64,000 nucleotides of DNA from Kitasatospora setae KM-6054 (GCF_000269985.1 NC_016109.1:4960001-5024000), one strand, 5' to 3'; positions 33,877-44,621 are shown, counted from the stretch's first letter. Made by a program: numbers and translations. Notes: generated by a model from the sequence alone, not told the origin.

Positions 33877-36323
33877 CGGTCACGGAGCCTTCCACCCAGA
33901 CCGAGCTGGTCACGCTCACCATCGACGGCGTCGAGGTCAGCGTCCCCAAGGGCACGCTGGTGATCCGCGCCGCCGAGCAGATCGGCACCCAGATCCCGCG
34001 CTTCTGCGACCACCCGCTGCTCGACCCCGCCGGGGCGTGCCGCCAGTGCATCGTGGAGGTCGAGGGGCAGCGCAAGCCGGTCGCCTCCTGCACCATCCCG
34101 GTCGCCGAGGGCATGGTCGTCCGCACCCAGCTCTCCTCGCCGGTCGCCGAGAAGGCGCAGCGCGGCGTGATGGAACTGCTGCTGATCAACCACCCGCTGG
34201 ACTGCCCGGTCTGCGACAAGGGCGGCGAGTGCCCGCTGCAGAACCAGGCGATGTCCACCGGCGACACCGACACCCGGTTCGAGGGCGTCAAGCGGACGTA
34301 CGAGAAGCCGCTGCCGCTCTCCACCCAGGTGCTGCTGGACCGCGAGCGCTGCGTGCTGTGCGCCCGCTGCACCCGGTTCTCCCAGCAGATCGCCGGCGAC
34401 CCGTTCATCGACCTGGTCGAGCGCGGCGCGCTCCAGCAGATCGGCACCGGCGTCGACCAGCCGCTCGACTCGTACTTCTCCGGCAACACCATCCAGATCT
34501 GCCCGGTCGGCGCGCTCACCTCCGCCGCCTACCGGTTCCGCTCCCGCCCGTTCGACCTGGTGTCCTCCCCGTCCGTGTGCGAGCACTGCTCGGCCGGCTG
34601 CGGGCAGCGCACCGACCACCGGCGCGGCAAGGTGCTGCGGCGGCTGGCCGGCAACGAGCCGGAGGTCAACGAGGAGTGGAACTGCGACAAGGGCCGGTTC
34701 GCGTTCCGCTACGCCCAGCAGCGCGACCGCCTCGGCACCCCGCTGGTCCGCGGCGCGGACGGCGAACTCGTCGCCGCCTCCTGGCCGGAGGCGCTGGCCC
34801 GGGCCGCCGAGGGGCTGCGCGGGGCGCGCGCCGCGGTGCTCGCGGGCGGCCGGGTCACCGTCGAGGACGCCTACGCGTACGGCAAGTTCGCCCGGATCGC
34901 GCTCGGCACCAACGACGTCGACTTCCGGTCCCGGCCGCACAGCGGCGAGGAGGCCGACTTCCTGGCCGCCGCGGTCGCGGGCCACGGCGTCGACCTGGAC
35001 GGGGACGCCGTCAGCTACCGGGAGTTGGAGGCCGCGCCCGCCGTGCTGCTGGTCGGCCTGGAGGCCGAGGAGGAGGCGCCGATCGTCTTCCTCCGGCTCC
35101 GCAAGGCCAACCGGGCGTCCGGGCTGCGGGTCTTCTCGATCGCCACCCACGCCACCCGCGGCCTGGCCAAGCTGCGCGGCGCGCTGCTGCCCGCCGCCCC
35201 CGGCACCGAGGTCGAGTGGCTGGCCGCGCTGGCCGGCGACGAGGTGCTCGCCGACGACGCCGGGCGCTGCGCCGACGCGCTGCGCTCCCCGGGCGCCGTC
35301 CTGCTGGTCGGCGAGCGGCTCGCGCAGACCGCCGGCGGCCTGACCGCCGCGCTGCGGCTGGCGCACGCCACCGGGGCGAAGCTCGCCTGGGTGCCGCGCC
35401 GGGCCGGCGAGCGGGGCGCCGTCGAGGCGGGCGCGCTGCCCGGGCTGCTGCCCGGCGGCCGGGCCGTCGCGGTGCCCGCCGCCCGCGCCGAGGCCGCCGC
35501 GCACTGGGGCCAGGCCGAACTGCCGTCCCGCCCCGGCCGCGACACCGGCCAGATCCTGGCCGCCGCCGCCGCGGGCGAGCTGGACGCGCTGGTGCTCGGC
35601 GGCGTCGGCCTGGACGACCTGCCGGACCCGGCGCTCGCCGAGGAGGCGCTGGACCGGGTCGGCTTCGTGCTCTCGCTGGAGCTGCGCCCGTCCGCGGTCA
35701 CCGCGCGCGCCGACGTGGTGCTGCCGGTCGCGGCGGTCGCCGAGAAGGCCGGCACCTTCCTGGACTGGGAGGGCCGGGTCCGGATGTTCGAACCGGCGCT
35801 CAAGCCAGACCAGTTGATGCGCAGCCAGCCGCACTCCGACGTCCGGGTGCTGACCATGGTCGCGGACGCGCTGGACCGGCCGATCGGCCTGCCCGACGTC
35901 CGGGCCGCCCGGATCGAGCTGGACCGTTTCACCCCGTGGCGGGGCGACCGCCCGGCCGCCCCGGCCGCGCACCCCGCCGCGCTGCCCCGCCCGGCCACCG
36001 GGCAGGCCGTGCTGGCCGGACACCGGATGCTGTTGGACCACGGCACCCTCCAGGAGGGCGACACCCACCTGGCCGGCACCCGGCACGCCGCCGTCGCCCG
36101 GCTCTCCGCCGCCACCGCCGCCGAGATCGGCGCCACCGCGGCCGGCGCGCTCCGGGTCACCGGCCCGGCCGGCTCGCTGACCCTGCCGCTGGCGGTCACC
36201 GACGCGATGCCGGACCGCACGGTCTGGCTGCCGCTCAACTCGACGCCGGACGGCGGCGCGTACCGCGCGCTCGGCACCACGGTCGGCCACCTGGTCACCA
36301 TCGCCCCGGCGGAGGAATCATGA
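33873..36323 (+). CDS. nuoG: NADH-quinone oxidoreductase subunit G
   Basis: An 816-aa iron-sulfur subunit. N-terminal 2Fe-2S ligands in RFCDHPLLDPAGACRQCIVE; the His-containing cluster NHPLDCPVCDKGGECPLQNQ; then CVLCARCTRFSQQ and the EHCSAGCGQRTDHRRGKVLRRL molybdopterin-oxidoreductase-type 4Fe-4S. The long C-terminal molybdopterin-like domain is present but more variable. GTG 33873 overlaps nuoF as GTGA. Confidence 0.96.
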
Positions 36324-37696
36324 GCCCCCTCGCTGCCCCCCTCGCCGGTCCGCTGGCCGGTCCGCTGGCCGGTCCGTTGGCCGCCAACGCCGAGACGCTC
36401 GGCTTCTTCGGCCGCGACCCGTGGTGGCTGGTGCTGCTGAAGGCGGTGTTCTGCTTCGCGTTCCTGGTCGGGACGGTGCTGATCGCGATCGTCTGGGAGC
36501 GCAAGGTCGTCGCCTGGATGCAGCTGCGGATCGGCCCGAACCGGCACGGCCCGTGGGGCCTGCTGCAGTCGCTGGCCGACGGCGTGAAGCTGGCGCTGAA
36601 GGAAGACCTGGTGGTCAAGGGCGCCGACAAGGCGGTCTACGTGCTGGCGCCGATCGTCGCGGCGATCCCCGCGTTCATGGCGTTCGCGGTGATCCCGTTC
36701 GGCCCGGCCGGCAACGAGGTGTCGATCTTCGGCACCCGGACGCCGCTCCAGCTGACCGACCTGCCGATCGCGCTGCTGTACATCCTGGCCACCGCCTCGG
36801 TGGGCATCTACGGCATCGTGCTGGCCGGCTGGTCGTCCGGCTCGACGTACCCGCTGCTGGGCGGCATCCGCTCGTCCGCGCAGATGATCAGCTACGAGAT
36901 CGCGATGGGCCTGTCGTTCGCGGCGGTGTTCATCTACTCGGGCTCGATGTCGACCTCGGAGATCGTCGCCTCGCAGCAGCCGACCTGGTTCGCGGTGCTG
37001 CTGCCGGTGTCGTTCATCGTGTACGTCATCGCGATGGTCGGCGAGACCAACCGGGCGCCGTTCGACCTCCCGGAGGCCGAGGGCGAGCTGGTCGGCGGCT
37101 TCAACACCGAGTACTCCTCGCTGAAGTTCGCGATGTTCATGCTGGCCGAGTACGTCAACATGGTCACCGTCTCGGCGGTCGCCTCCACGCTGTTCCTGGG
37201 CGGCTGGCGCGCCCCGTGGCCGATCTCGACCTTCTGGGAGGGCGCGAACCACGGCTGGTGGCCGATGCTGTGGATCGTGCTGAAGATCCAGCTGCTGCTG
37301 TTCTTCTTCATCTGGCTGCGCGGCACCCTGCCCCGGCTGCGCTACGACCAGTTCATGAAGCTGGGCTGGAAGGTGCTCATCCCGGTCTCGCTGGTCTGGC
37401 TGGTTATGGTCGCCACCGTGCGGGCGCTGCGCAACGAGGGCTACGACTTCGCCAACGTGGTGCTGTACGTGGGCGCCCCGCTGGGCGCGGTGCTGCTGGT
37501 CGCGCTGGTGGTCGACCTGGTGCGGAAGAAGCCCGCGCCGGCGCCGGAGCCGGCCCCCGCGTTCGACCCGATGGCCGGGGGCTACCCCGTCCCGCCGCTG
37601 CCCGGGCAGGAACTGCCGCCGGTGCCGCGCCGCCGCCGCCGGACCCCGCAACTCCAGGACGCCCTCAACGGGGCCGACCCTTCCGAAGGGAGCTGA
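36320..37696 (+). CDS. nuoH: NADH-quinone oxidoreductase subunit H
   Basis: A 458-aa membrane subunit with eight or more helices linking the arms at the quinone entry. RIGPNRHGPWGLLQSLADGVKLALKED is the signature; GETNRAPFDLPEAEGELVGGFNTEYSS is the quinone-loop. The N-terminus bears a small LAGP repeat and the C-tail an 60-residue Pro-rich extension, both outside the conserved core. ATG 36320 follows ggagga and overlaps nuoG. Confidence 0.96.
   Translation: MSPLAAPLAGPLAGPLAGPLAANAETLGFFGRDPWWLVLLKAVFCFAFLVGTVLIAIVWERKVVAWMQLRIGPNRHGPWGLLQSLADGVKLALKEDLVVKGADKAVYVLAPIVAAIPAFMAFAVIPFGPAGNEVSIFGTRTPLQLTDLPIALLYILATASVGIYGIVLAGWSSGSTYPLLGGIRSSAQMISYEIAMGLSFAAVFIYSGSMSTSEIVASQQPTWFAVLLPVSFIVYVIAMVGETNRAPFDLPEAEGELVGGFNTEYSSLKFAMFMLAEYVNMVTVSAVASTLFLGGWRAPWPISTFWEGANHGWWPMLWIVLKIQLLLFFFIWLRGTLPRLRYDQFMKLGWKVLIPVSLVWLVMVATVRALRNEGYDFANVVLYVGAPLGAVLLVALVVDLVRKKPAPAPEPAPAFDPMAGGYPVPPLPGQELPPVPRRRRRTPQLQDALNGADPSEGS
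36347..36382 (+). repeat. 12-bp tandem repeat at the start of nuoH
   Basis: Unit GGTCCGCTGGCC occurs at 36347, 36359 and, with one change, 36371, after a degenerate copy. It encodes repeated G-P-L-A in the non-conserved N-terminus. Copy number may vary between strains. Confidence 0.7.
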
Positions 37697-37702
37697 TCCG
37701 CG

Positions 37703-38290
37703 ATGCCTGACCAACCGTCAGAGAAGTCGGTCCTCGGGCCGGCCGCCGGCTTCGGCGTGACCTTCAAGGCCATGTTCAAGAAGCGGCTCACCGAGCAGTA
37801 CCCGGAGTACAAGAAGCCCACCGCTCCGCGCTTCCACGGCCGCCACCAGCTGAACCGGCACCCGGACGGCCTGGAGAAGTGCGTCGGCTGCGAGCTGTGC
37901 GCGTGGGCCTGTCCGGCCGACGCGATCTACGTCGAGGGCGCCGACAACCGGGACGACGAGCGCTACTCGCCCGGCGAGCGGTACGGCGCGGTCTACCAGA
38001 TCAACTACGCCCGCTGCATCCTGTGCGGGCTGTGCGTCGAGGCGTGCCCGACCCGGGCGCTGACCATGACCAACGAGTACGAGCTGGCGGACTCCTCCCG
38101 GCAGGACCTGATCTTCACCAAGGAGCAGCTGCTGGTCGGGCTGACCGAGGGCATGGTCGACTCCCCGCACTCGATCTTCCCGGGCGCCGACGAGGGCGCC
38201 TACTACCGGGGCGAGGTCACCGGCGCGGCGCCCGGCACCGTCCGGCAGGAGCGGCACGCGCACGAGCACGAGAAGGAGGAGCGGTCATGA
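37703..38290 (+). CDS. nuoI: NADH-quinone oxidoreductase subunit I
   Basis: A 195-aa ferredoxin-like subunit with clusters N6a and N6b. Two intact motifs: CVGCELCAWACP and CILCGLCVEACP. The His/Glu-rich C-terminus (RQERHAHEHEKEERS) is an extension. ATG 37703 is 6 nt after nuoH and overlaps nuoJ by 4 nt at its stop. Confidence 0.97.
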   Translation: MPDQPSEKSVLGPAAGFGVTFKAMFKKRLTEQYPEYKKPTAPRFHGRHQLNRHPDGLEKCVGCELCAWACPADAIYVEGADNRDDERYSPGERYGAVYQINYARCILCGLCVEACPTRALTMTNEYELADSSRQDLIFTKEQLLVGLTEGMVDSPHSIFPGADEGAYYRGEVTGAAPGTVRQERHAHEHEKEERS

Positions 38291-39138
38291 CCTCCACCGG
38301 CGAGGCCGTGCAGTTCTGGGTGCTGGCCGTGATCGCGGTCGGCGGCGCGCTCGGCATGCTGCTGATGCGCAAGGCCGTGCACTCGGCGCTCTGCCTGGCG
38401 GCCACGATGATCGCGCTGGCGGTCTGCTACCTGGCGCAGGGCGCGGTGTTCCTGGGCGTGGTGCAGATCGTCGTCTACACCGGCGCGATCATGATGCTGT
38501 TCCTGTTCGTGGTGATGCTGGTCGGCGTCTCGGCGGCGGACTCGCTGAAGGAGCAGCTGAAGGGCCAGCGGGTCGCCGCGGCGCTCTGCGGCCTGGGCTT
38601 CGGCGTGCTGCTGGTGGCCGGCCTGGCCAACGCGAAGCTCCGCGACTTCACCGGCCTGGCCGGGGCGAACGCCGAGGGCAACGTGCAGGGCCTGGCCCGG
38701 CTGATCTTCACCAAGTACGTGTGGGCCTTCGAGGTGACCAGCGCGCTGCTGATCACCGCGGCGGTCGGCGCGATGGTGCTGACCCACCGCGAGAAGGTGA
38801 AGGCCCCGCCGACCCAGCGCCAGCTGGCCGCCCAGCGGGTCAAGGACAACATCCAGGTGCCGCCGCTGCCCGCCCCCGGCGTGTACGCCCGGCACAACGC
38901 GGTGGACATCCCGGCGCTGCTGCCGGACGGCACCGTCGCCGAGGACTCGGTGATGGGCACCCTGCGCGAGCGCGGCCAGGTCCGCGACGTCAGCCGGGAG
39001 ATGCTCGACCGGATGGCCGAGCTGGAGGAGACCACGGCCGACTGGCTGGGCCGCCCGTCCTCCGCCCGCCCGCAGGTGTCCGGCCCCCGCCAGGCGCTGG
39101 AGACGGTGCCGGTCCCGACCAAGGAGGAGGCGGAGTGA
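38287..39138 (+). CDS. nuoJ: NADH-quinone oxidoreductase subunit J
   Basis: A 283-aa membrane subunit with five helices in the first 165 residues, including VQIVVYTGAIMMLFLFVVMLVG, the bulged helix 3 implicated in proton pumping. A soluble tail of about 115 residues (HREKVKAPPTQRQLAAQRVKDNIQV... onward) is an actinobacterial extension. ATG 38287 overlaps nuoI. Confidence 0.95.
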   Translation: MTSTGEAVQFWVLAVIAVGGALGMLLMRKAVHSALCLAATMIALAVCYLAQGAVFLGVVQIVVYTGAIMMLFLFVVMLVGVSAADSLKEQLKGQRVAAALCGLGFGVLLVAGLANAKLRDFTGLAGANAEGNVQGLARLIFTKYVWAFEVTSALLITAAVGAMVLTHREKVKAPPTQRQLAAQRVKDNIQVPPLPAPGVYARHNAVDIPALLPDGTVAEDSVMGTLRERGQVRDVSREMLDRMAELEETTADWLGRPSSARPQVSGPRQALETVPVPTKEEAE

Positions 39139-39434
39139 ACCCGGTCAACTACCTGTACCTCGCCGCGCTGCTGTTCACCATCGGCGCCTCCGGCGTGCTG
39201 GTGCGGCGCAACGCGATCGTGCTGTTCATGTGCGTCGAGCTGATGCTCAACGCCTCGAACCTGGCGCTGGTCACCTTCTCCCGGCTGCACGGCAACCTGG
39301 ACGGCCAGATCATCGCGTTCTTCACCATGGTGGTCGCGGCGGCCGAGGTCGTGGTCGGCCTCGCCATCATCGTCTCCATCTTCCGGACCAGGCACTCCGC
39401 TTCGGTCGACGACAGCAACCTGATGAAGCTGTAG
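39135..39434 (+). CDS. nuoK: NADH-quinone oxidoreductase subunit K
   Basis: A 99-aa three-helix antiporter-like subunit. MCVELMLNASNLALVTFSR carries the functional Glu of helix 2, and AAAEVVVGLAIIVSIFR the second. GTG 39135 overlaps nuoJ as GTGA and follows aaggaggag. Confidence 0.96.
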   Translation: MNPVNYLYLAALLFTIGASGVLVRRNAIVLFMCVELMLNASNLALVTFSRLHGNLDGQIIAFFTMVVAAAEVVVGLAIIVSIFRTRHSASVDDSNLMKL

Positions 39435-39449
39435 GCGGAGGGCCCCTCA

Positions 39450-41345
39450 GTGAACTCTCTCATTCCGCTGCTGGTCGCGGCGCCGCTGGCCGGCGCTGCC
39501 CTGCTGCTGCTCGGCGGCCGGGCCCTGGACCGGGCCGGGCACTGGATCGCGACCCTGCTGGCCGCGTTCTCCTTCGCCGCCGGACTCGCCCTGTTCGCGG
39601 ACATGCTCGGCCGCGACGCCGAGCACCGCGCCGTCACCGAGCGGCTGTTCAGCTGGATCCCGGTGAACGGCTTCCAGGCCGACGTCTCCTTCCAGCTCGA
39701 CCAGCTCTCGATCACCTTCGTGCTGCTGATCACCGGCGTCGGCACGCTGATCCACCTCTACTCGGTGGGCTACATGGCGCACGACGAGCGCCGCCGCCGC
39801 TTCTTCGCCTACCTGAACCTGTTCCTGGCCGCCATGCTGGTGCTGGTTCTGGCCGACAACTACCTGCTGCTGTACGTCGGTTGGGAGGGCGTCGGGTTGG
39901 CGTCCTTCCTGCTGATCGGGTTCTGGCAGCACAAGCCGAGCGCCGCGACGGCCGCCAAGAAGGCGTTCGTCGTCAACCGGGTCGGCGACATGGGCCTGTC
40001 CATCGCGATCATGCTGATGTTCGTCGAGTTCGGCTCGTTCGCCTTCCAACCGGTGTTCGCCACCGCGGGCGACGCGAGCGAGGGCAAGCTCACCGCGATC
40101 GGCCTGATGCTGCTGCTCGCCGCCTGCGGCAAGTCCGCGCAGGTGCCGCTGCAGTCCTGGCTGGGCGACGCGATGGAGGGCCCGACCCCGGTCTCCGCGC
40201 TGATCCACGCGGCGACCATGGTCACCGCCGGCGTCTACCTGATCGTCCGCTCCGGCGCGATCTTCGACCTGGCGCCGGACGCGCAGACCGCCGTGGTGGT
40301 GGTCGGCGCCGTGACGCTGCTGTTCGGCGCCGTCGTCGGTTGCGCCAAGGACGACATCAAGAAGGCCCTGGCCGGCTCGACCATGTCGCAGATCGGCTAC
40401 ATGATCATGGCGGCGGGCCTGGGCCCGATCGGCTACGCCTTCGCGATCATGCACCTGGTCACCCACGGCTTCTTCAAGGCCGGGATGTTCCTCGGCGCCG
40501 GGTCGGTCATGCACGGCATGAACGACGAGGTGAACATGCGGCACTACGGCGGCCTGCGGAAGTACATGCCGGTCACCTTCGCCACCTTCGGCCTCGGCTA
40601 CCTGGCGATCATCGGCTTCCCCGGCCTGTCCGGCTTCTTCTCCAAGGACAAGATCATCGAGGCGGCGTTCGCCAAGGGCGGCACCGAGGGCTGGATCCTC
40701 GGCCTGTGCGCCCTGCTCGGCGCCGCGGTCACCGCGTTCTACATGACCCGGGTGATGGTGCTGACCTTCTTCGGCGAGAAGCGCTGGCAGCCCGACGCCG
40801 AGGGCAACGACCCGCACCCGCACGAGTCCCCGAAGTCGATGACCGTCCCGATGGTCGTGCTGGCCTTCGGCTCGGTCTTCGCGGGCGGCCTGTTCGTCTA
40901 CGGGAGCTCCTTCCTGCACTGGCTGGAGCCGGTCACCGGCCACGCCGAGGGCGACTCCCCGCTGAGCCCGTGGACCGTCACCGGCCTGGCCACCGCCTGC
41001 ATGCTGCTCGGCGCCGGCCTGGCCTGGCAGATGTACGGGCGCAGCCCCGTCCCGGTCCAGGCGCCGGTCGGCTCGCTGCTCACCCGGGCGGCCCGCCGCG
41101 ACCTGCTCCAGGACGACTTCAACCACGCCGTCCTGGTCCGGCCCGGCACCGCGCTGGCCGCCACCCTGGTCTGGTTCGACAGCCGGGGCCTGGACGGCTT
41201 CGTCAACGGCCTGGCCGCCGCGATCGGCGGGATCTCCGGTCGGCTGCGCCGGATCCAGACCGGCTACGTCCGCACGTACGCGCTCTCCATGTTCGGCGGC
41301 ACGCTGGTGCTGGTCGCCTCCACTCTCCTGATGAGGTCGGTCTGA
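39450..41345 (+). CDS. nuoL: NADH-quinone oxidoreductase subunit L
   Basis: A 631-aa Mrp-type antiporter subunit at the far end of the membrane arm, with about 15 helices and a long C-terminal lateral helix. HLYSVGYMAHDERRRRFFAYLNLF, WEGVGLASFLLIGFW, LIHAATMVTAGVYL and AMIHLVTHGFFKAGMF-like (AIMHLVTHGFFKAGMFLGAG) carry the channel Glu, Lys and His residues. GTG 39450 follows ggaggg, 15 nt after nuoK. Confidence 0.96.
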   Translation: MNSLIPLLVAAPLAGAALLLLGGRALDRAGHWIATLLAAFSFAAGLALFADMLGRDAEHRAVTERLFSWIPVNGFQADVSFQLDQLSITFVLLITGVGTLIHLYSVGYMAHDERRRRFFAYLNLFLAAMLVLVLADNYLLLYVGWEGVGLASFLLIGFWQHKPSAATAAKKAFVVNRVGDMGLSIAIMLMFVEFGSFAFQPVFATAGDASEGKLTAIGLMLLLAACGKSAQVPLQSWLGDAMEGPTPVSALIHAATMVTAGVYLIVRSGAIFDLAPDAQTAVVVVGAVTLLFGAVVGCAKDDIKKALAGSTMSQIGYMIMAAGLGPIGYAFAIMHLVTHGFFKAGMFLGAGSVMHGMNDEVNMRHYGGLRKYMPVTFATFGLGYLAIIGFPGLSGFFSKDKIIEAAFAKGGTEGWILGLCALLGAAVTAFYMTRVMVLTFFGEKRWQPDAEGNDPHPHESPKSMTVPMVVLAFGSVFAGGLFVYGSSFLHWLEPVTGHAEGDSPLSPWTVTGLATACMLLGAGLAWQMYGRSPVPVQAPVGSLLTRAARRDLLQDDFNHAVLVRPGTALAATLVWFDSRGLDGFVNGLAAAIGGISGRLRRIQTGYVRTYALSMFGGTLVLVASTLLMRSV

Positions 41346-42958
41346 TGAGCTACCTCCTCTCCGCCACCTGTGCCGTCCCGGCCGCCGGAGCGGTGCTCAC
41401 CGCCGCCCTCCCGGCCGGGACCACCGAGTCCCGGCGGCGCACCACCAAGGCCGTCGCGCTGGCGGTCTCGGCCGCCACCCTCGGCCTGGCCGCCGCGGTC
41501 GCCGCCTCCTTCGAGACCGGCGGCGCCCGCTACCAGCTGACCGAGTCGTACAGCTGGATCCGCTCGTTCGGAATCAGCTTCTCGCTCGGCGCGGACGGCA
41601 TCGGCACCGCCCTGGTGCTGCTGACCGCCGTGCTGGTGCCGCTGGTGATGCTGGCCGGCTGGCACGACGCGGACCCTGCGGCCCCCGAGGGCTCGTTCGA
41701 GTCCAAGCGGCGCACCCAGGCGTTCTTCGCGCTGATCCTGGCCGTCGAGTCGATGGTGCTGGTGTCCTTCCTGGCCACCGACGTCTTCGTGTTCTACGTG
41801 TTCTTCGAAGCCATGCTGATCCCGATGTACTTCCTGATCGGCGGCTTCGGCGACCGGGCCGGCGGCCCGGACGCGGACCGGCAGCGGTCCTACGCGGCCG
41901 TCAAGTTCCTGCTGTACAACCTGCTCGGCGGCCTGGTCATGCTGGCCGCCGTGATCGGCCTGTACGTGGTGGCCGGCGACCAGGGGCACGCGACGTTCAG
42001 CCTGACCGGGCTGACCGACGCGATCTCCTCCGGGCAGCTGGTGATCGAGCCCAACGCGCAGCGGGCGCTGTTCCTCGGCTTCTTCTTCGCCTTCGCGGTG
42101 AAGGCCCCGCTCTGGCCGCTGCACACCTGGCTGCCGAACGCGATGGGCGAGTCCACCGCCGGGACGGCCGTGCTGATCACCGCGGTGGTCGACAAGGTCG
42201 GCACCTTCGCGATGCTGCGGTTCTGCCTCGGCCTGTTCCCGGACGCCTCGAAGACCTTCGCCCCGGTGATCATGGTGCTGGCGCTGGTCGGCATCGTCTA
42301 CGGCGCGCTGGTCGCGATCGGCCAGAAGGACATCAAGCGCCTCGTCGCCTACGCGTCCATCTCGCACTTCGGGTTCATCATCCTGGGCATCTTCGCGATG
42401 ACCAGCCAGGGCCAGTCCGGCGCGACGCTCTACATGGTCAACCACGGCATCTCCACCGCCGCGTGGATGCTGGTGGCCGGCTTCCTGATCTCCCGCCGCG
42501 GCTCCCGCCTGATCGCCGACTACGGCGGCGTGCAGAAGGTCGCCCCGGTGCTGGCCGGCACCTTCCTGATCGGCGGCCTGGCCACCCTCTCGCTGCCCGG
42601 CCTGGCGCCGTTCGTCAGCGAGTTCCTGGTCCTGGTCGGCACCTTCAGCCGCTACCCGGCGCTCGGCGTGGTCGCGACCTTCGGCATCGTGCTGGCCGCG
42701 CTGTACGCCCTGCTGCTGTACCAGCGCACCATGACCGGCCCGGTGAAGGCCGGCGTCGAGGGCGTCAAGGACCTCAAGGTCCGCGAACTCGCGGTCGTCG
42801 CCCCGCTGGTGGCGCTGACCCTGCTGCTCGGCGTCTACCCGAAGCCGCTCACCGACCTGGTCAACCCGGCCGTCGACGACACCCTCAGCCAGGTGCACCG
42901 CACCGACCCCGCACCGGCCCACCCGGTCGCCGCCACCAACGGAGGTGAGCAGAAGTGA
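41345..42958 (+). CDS. nuoM: NADH-quinone oxidoreductase subunit M
   Basis: A 537-aa antiporter-like subunit with 14 helices. VFVFYVFFEAMLIPMYFLIG holds the key Glu; FFFAFAVKAPLWPLHTWLPNA holds the channel Lys; DIKRLVAYASISHFGFI is the next conserved block. ATG 41345 shares a base with the nuoL stop. Confidence 0.96.
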   Translation: MSYLLSATCAVPAAGAVLTAALPAGTTESRRRTTKAVALAVSAATLGLAAAVAASFETGGARYQLTESYSWIRSFGISFSLGADGIGTALVLLTAVLVPLVMLAGWHDADPAAPEGSFESKRRTQAFFALILAVESMVLVSFLATDVFVFYVFFEAMLIPMYFLIGGFGDRAGGPDADRQRSYAAVKFLLYNLLGGLVMLAAVIGLYVVAGDQGHATFSLTGLTDAISSGQLVIEPNAQRALFLGFFFAFAVKAPLWPLHTWLPNAMGESTAGTAVLITAVVDKVGTFAMLRFCLGLFPDASKTFAPVIMVLALVGIVYGALVAIGQKDIKRLVAYASISHFGFIILGIFAMTSQGQSGATLYMVNHGISTAAWMLVAGFLISRRGSRLIADYGGVQKVAPVLAGTFLIGGLATLSLPGLAPFVSEFLVLVGTFSRYPALGVVATFGIVLAALYALLLYQRTMTGPVKAGVEGVKDLKVRELAVVAPLVALTLLLGVYPKPLTDLVNPAVDDTLSQVHRTDPAPAHPVAATNGGEQK

Positions 42959-44592
42959 TCTCCACCCACGCGCTGGCCGCCGCCGGCGGCAACAGTCCGA
43001 GCATCCCCGCGCCGCACGTCGAGTACGGGCAGCTCTCGCCGATGCTGGTGGTGTTCGGCGCCGCCCTGGTCGGCGTCCTGGTCGAGGCGTTCCTGCCCCG
43101 CCGGGCCCGCGCCTCCGCCCAGCTGGGCGTGTCGCTGCTCGGCCTGGGCGGCGCCTTCACCGCCGTGGTGGTGCTGGCCGCCCAGGGCCACGCCACCACC
43201 GAGTCCGGCCTGCTGGCGATGGGCGCGGTCGCCATCGACGGCCCCGCGCTGTTCCTCCAGGGCGTCATCCTGCTGACCGCGGTGCTGGCGGTGCTGACCT
43301 ACGCCGAGGGCCGGCTGGAGCCGCGGATCAACGGCCACCGGGTCGACGCGTTCGCCGCCCAGGCCGCCGCCGTCCCCGGCGGCGAGCAGGAGCGCCAGGC
43401 CACCCGGGAGGGCCTGCGCACCACCGAGATCTACCCGCTGACGCTGTTCGCGGTCGGCGGCATGCTGCTCTTCCCGGCCGCGAACGACCTGCTGACCATG
43501 TTCGTCGCGCTGGAGGTGCTCTCCCTCCCGCTGTACCTGATGTGCGCGATCGCCCGCCGGCGCCGGCTGCTCTCGCAGGAGGCCGCCGTCAAGTACTTCC
43601 TGCTCGGCGCGTTCGCCTCGGCGTTCTTCCTGTTCGGCACCGCGCTGGTCTACGGCTACGCGGGCTCGGTCCAGCTCGGCGAGATCGCCGACGTGGTCTC
43701 CGGCGTCGCGCCGGTCACCCCCGCGCTCGCCGTCACCACCCAGAACGACGCGCTGCTGCTGATCGGCCTGGCGATGCTCGCCGTCGGCCTGCTCTTCAAG
43801 GTCGGCGCGGTCCCGTTCCACACCTGGACGCCGGACGTCTACCAGGGCGCCCCGACGCCCGTCACCGGCTTCATGGCCGCCGCCACCAAGACCGCCGCGT
43901 TCGGCGCCTTCCTGCGGCTGTTCTACGTCGCCTTCCCCGGCCTGCGCTGGGACTGGCGGCCGGTGATGTGGGGCGTGGCGATCCTCACCATGGTGGTCGG
44001 CGCGATCCTCGCCGTCACCCAGCAGGACGTGAAGCGGCTGCTCGCCTACTCGTCGGTGGCGCACGCCGGGTTCATCCTGACCGGCCTGATCGCCACCGAC
44101 CGGCGCGGCGTCGCCGCGGTGCTCTTCTACCTGCTGTCCTACTCCTTCGTGACGCTCGGCGCGTTCGCCGTGGTCACCCTGGTGCGGGACTCCAAGGGCG
44201 AGGCCACCCACCTGTCCAACTGGGCCGGCCTCGGCCGCCGCTCGCCGCTGCTCGCGGCGGTGTTCGCGCTGTTCCTGCTGGCCTTCGCGGGCATCCCGCT
44301 GACCTCCGGCTTCACCGGCAAGTTCGCGGTCTTCGAGGCGGCGGCGCAGGGCGGGGCCACCCCGCTGGTCATCGTCGGCGTGCTCTCCTCGGCGGTCGCC
44401 GCGTTCTTCTACATCCGGGTCATCGTGCTGATGTTCTTCTCCGACCCGCAGCCCTCCGGCCCCGCGGTCGCCGTGCCCAGCCCGCTCACCGCCACCGCCA
44501 TCGGCGTCGGCGTGCTGGTCACCCTCGGTCTGGGCCTGCTCCCGCAGTACTTCCTGGACCTGGCCTCCAAGGCCTCGCTGTTCGCCCGCTGA
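42955..44592 (+). CDS. nuoN: NADH-quinone oxidoreductase subunit N
   Basis: A 545-aa antiporter-like subunit, last of the operon. VALEVLSLPLYLMCAIARR, GLLFKVGAVPFHTWTPDVYQGAPTPVTGFMAAATK and DVKRLLAYSSVAHAGFIL are family blocks with the channel Glu and Lys. An insertion of about 45 residues (EPRINGHRVDAFAAQAAAVPGGEQER...) between helices 3 and 4 is characteristic of actinobacterial NuoN. GTG 42955 overlaps nuoM as GTGA. Confidence 0.96.
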   Translation: MISTHALAAAGGNSPSIPAPHVEYGQLSPMLVVFGAALVGVLVEAFLPRRARASAQLGVSLLGLGGAFTAVVVLAAQGHATTESGLLAMGAVAIDGPALFLQGVILLTAVLAVLTYAEGRLEPRINGHRVDAFAAQAAAVPGGEQERQATREGLRTTEIYPLTLFAVGGMLLFPAANDLLTMFVALEVLSLPLYLMCAIARRRRLLSQEAAVKYFLLGAFASAFFLFGTALVYGYAGSVQLGEIADVVSGVAPVTPALAVTTQNDALLLIGLAMLAVGLLFKVGAVPFHTWTPDVYQGAPTPVTGFMAAATKTAAFGAFLRLFYVAFPGLRWDWRPVMWGVAILTMVVGAILAVTQQDVKRLLAYSSVAHAGFILTGLIATDRRGVAAVLFYLLSYSFVTLGAFAVVTLVRDSKGEATHLSNWAGLGRRSPLLAAVFALFLLAFAGIPLTSGFTGKFAVFEAAAQGGATPLVIVGVLSSAVAAFFYIRVIVLMFFSDPQPSGPAVAVPSPLTATAIGVGVLVTLGLGLLPQYFLDLASKASLFAR

Positions 44593-44621
44593 CCGGCCCT
44601 TGACCGGCCCGCACCGGCCCC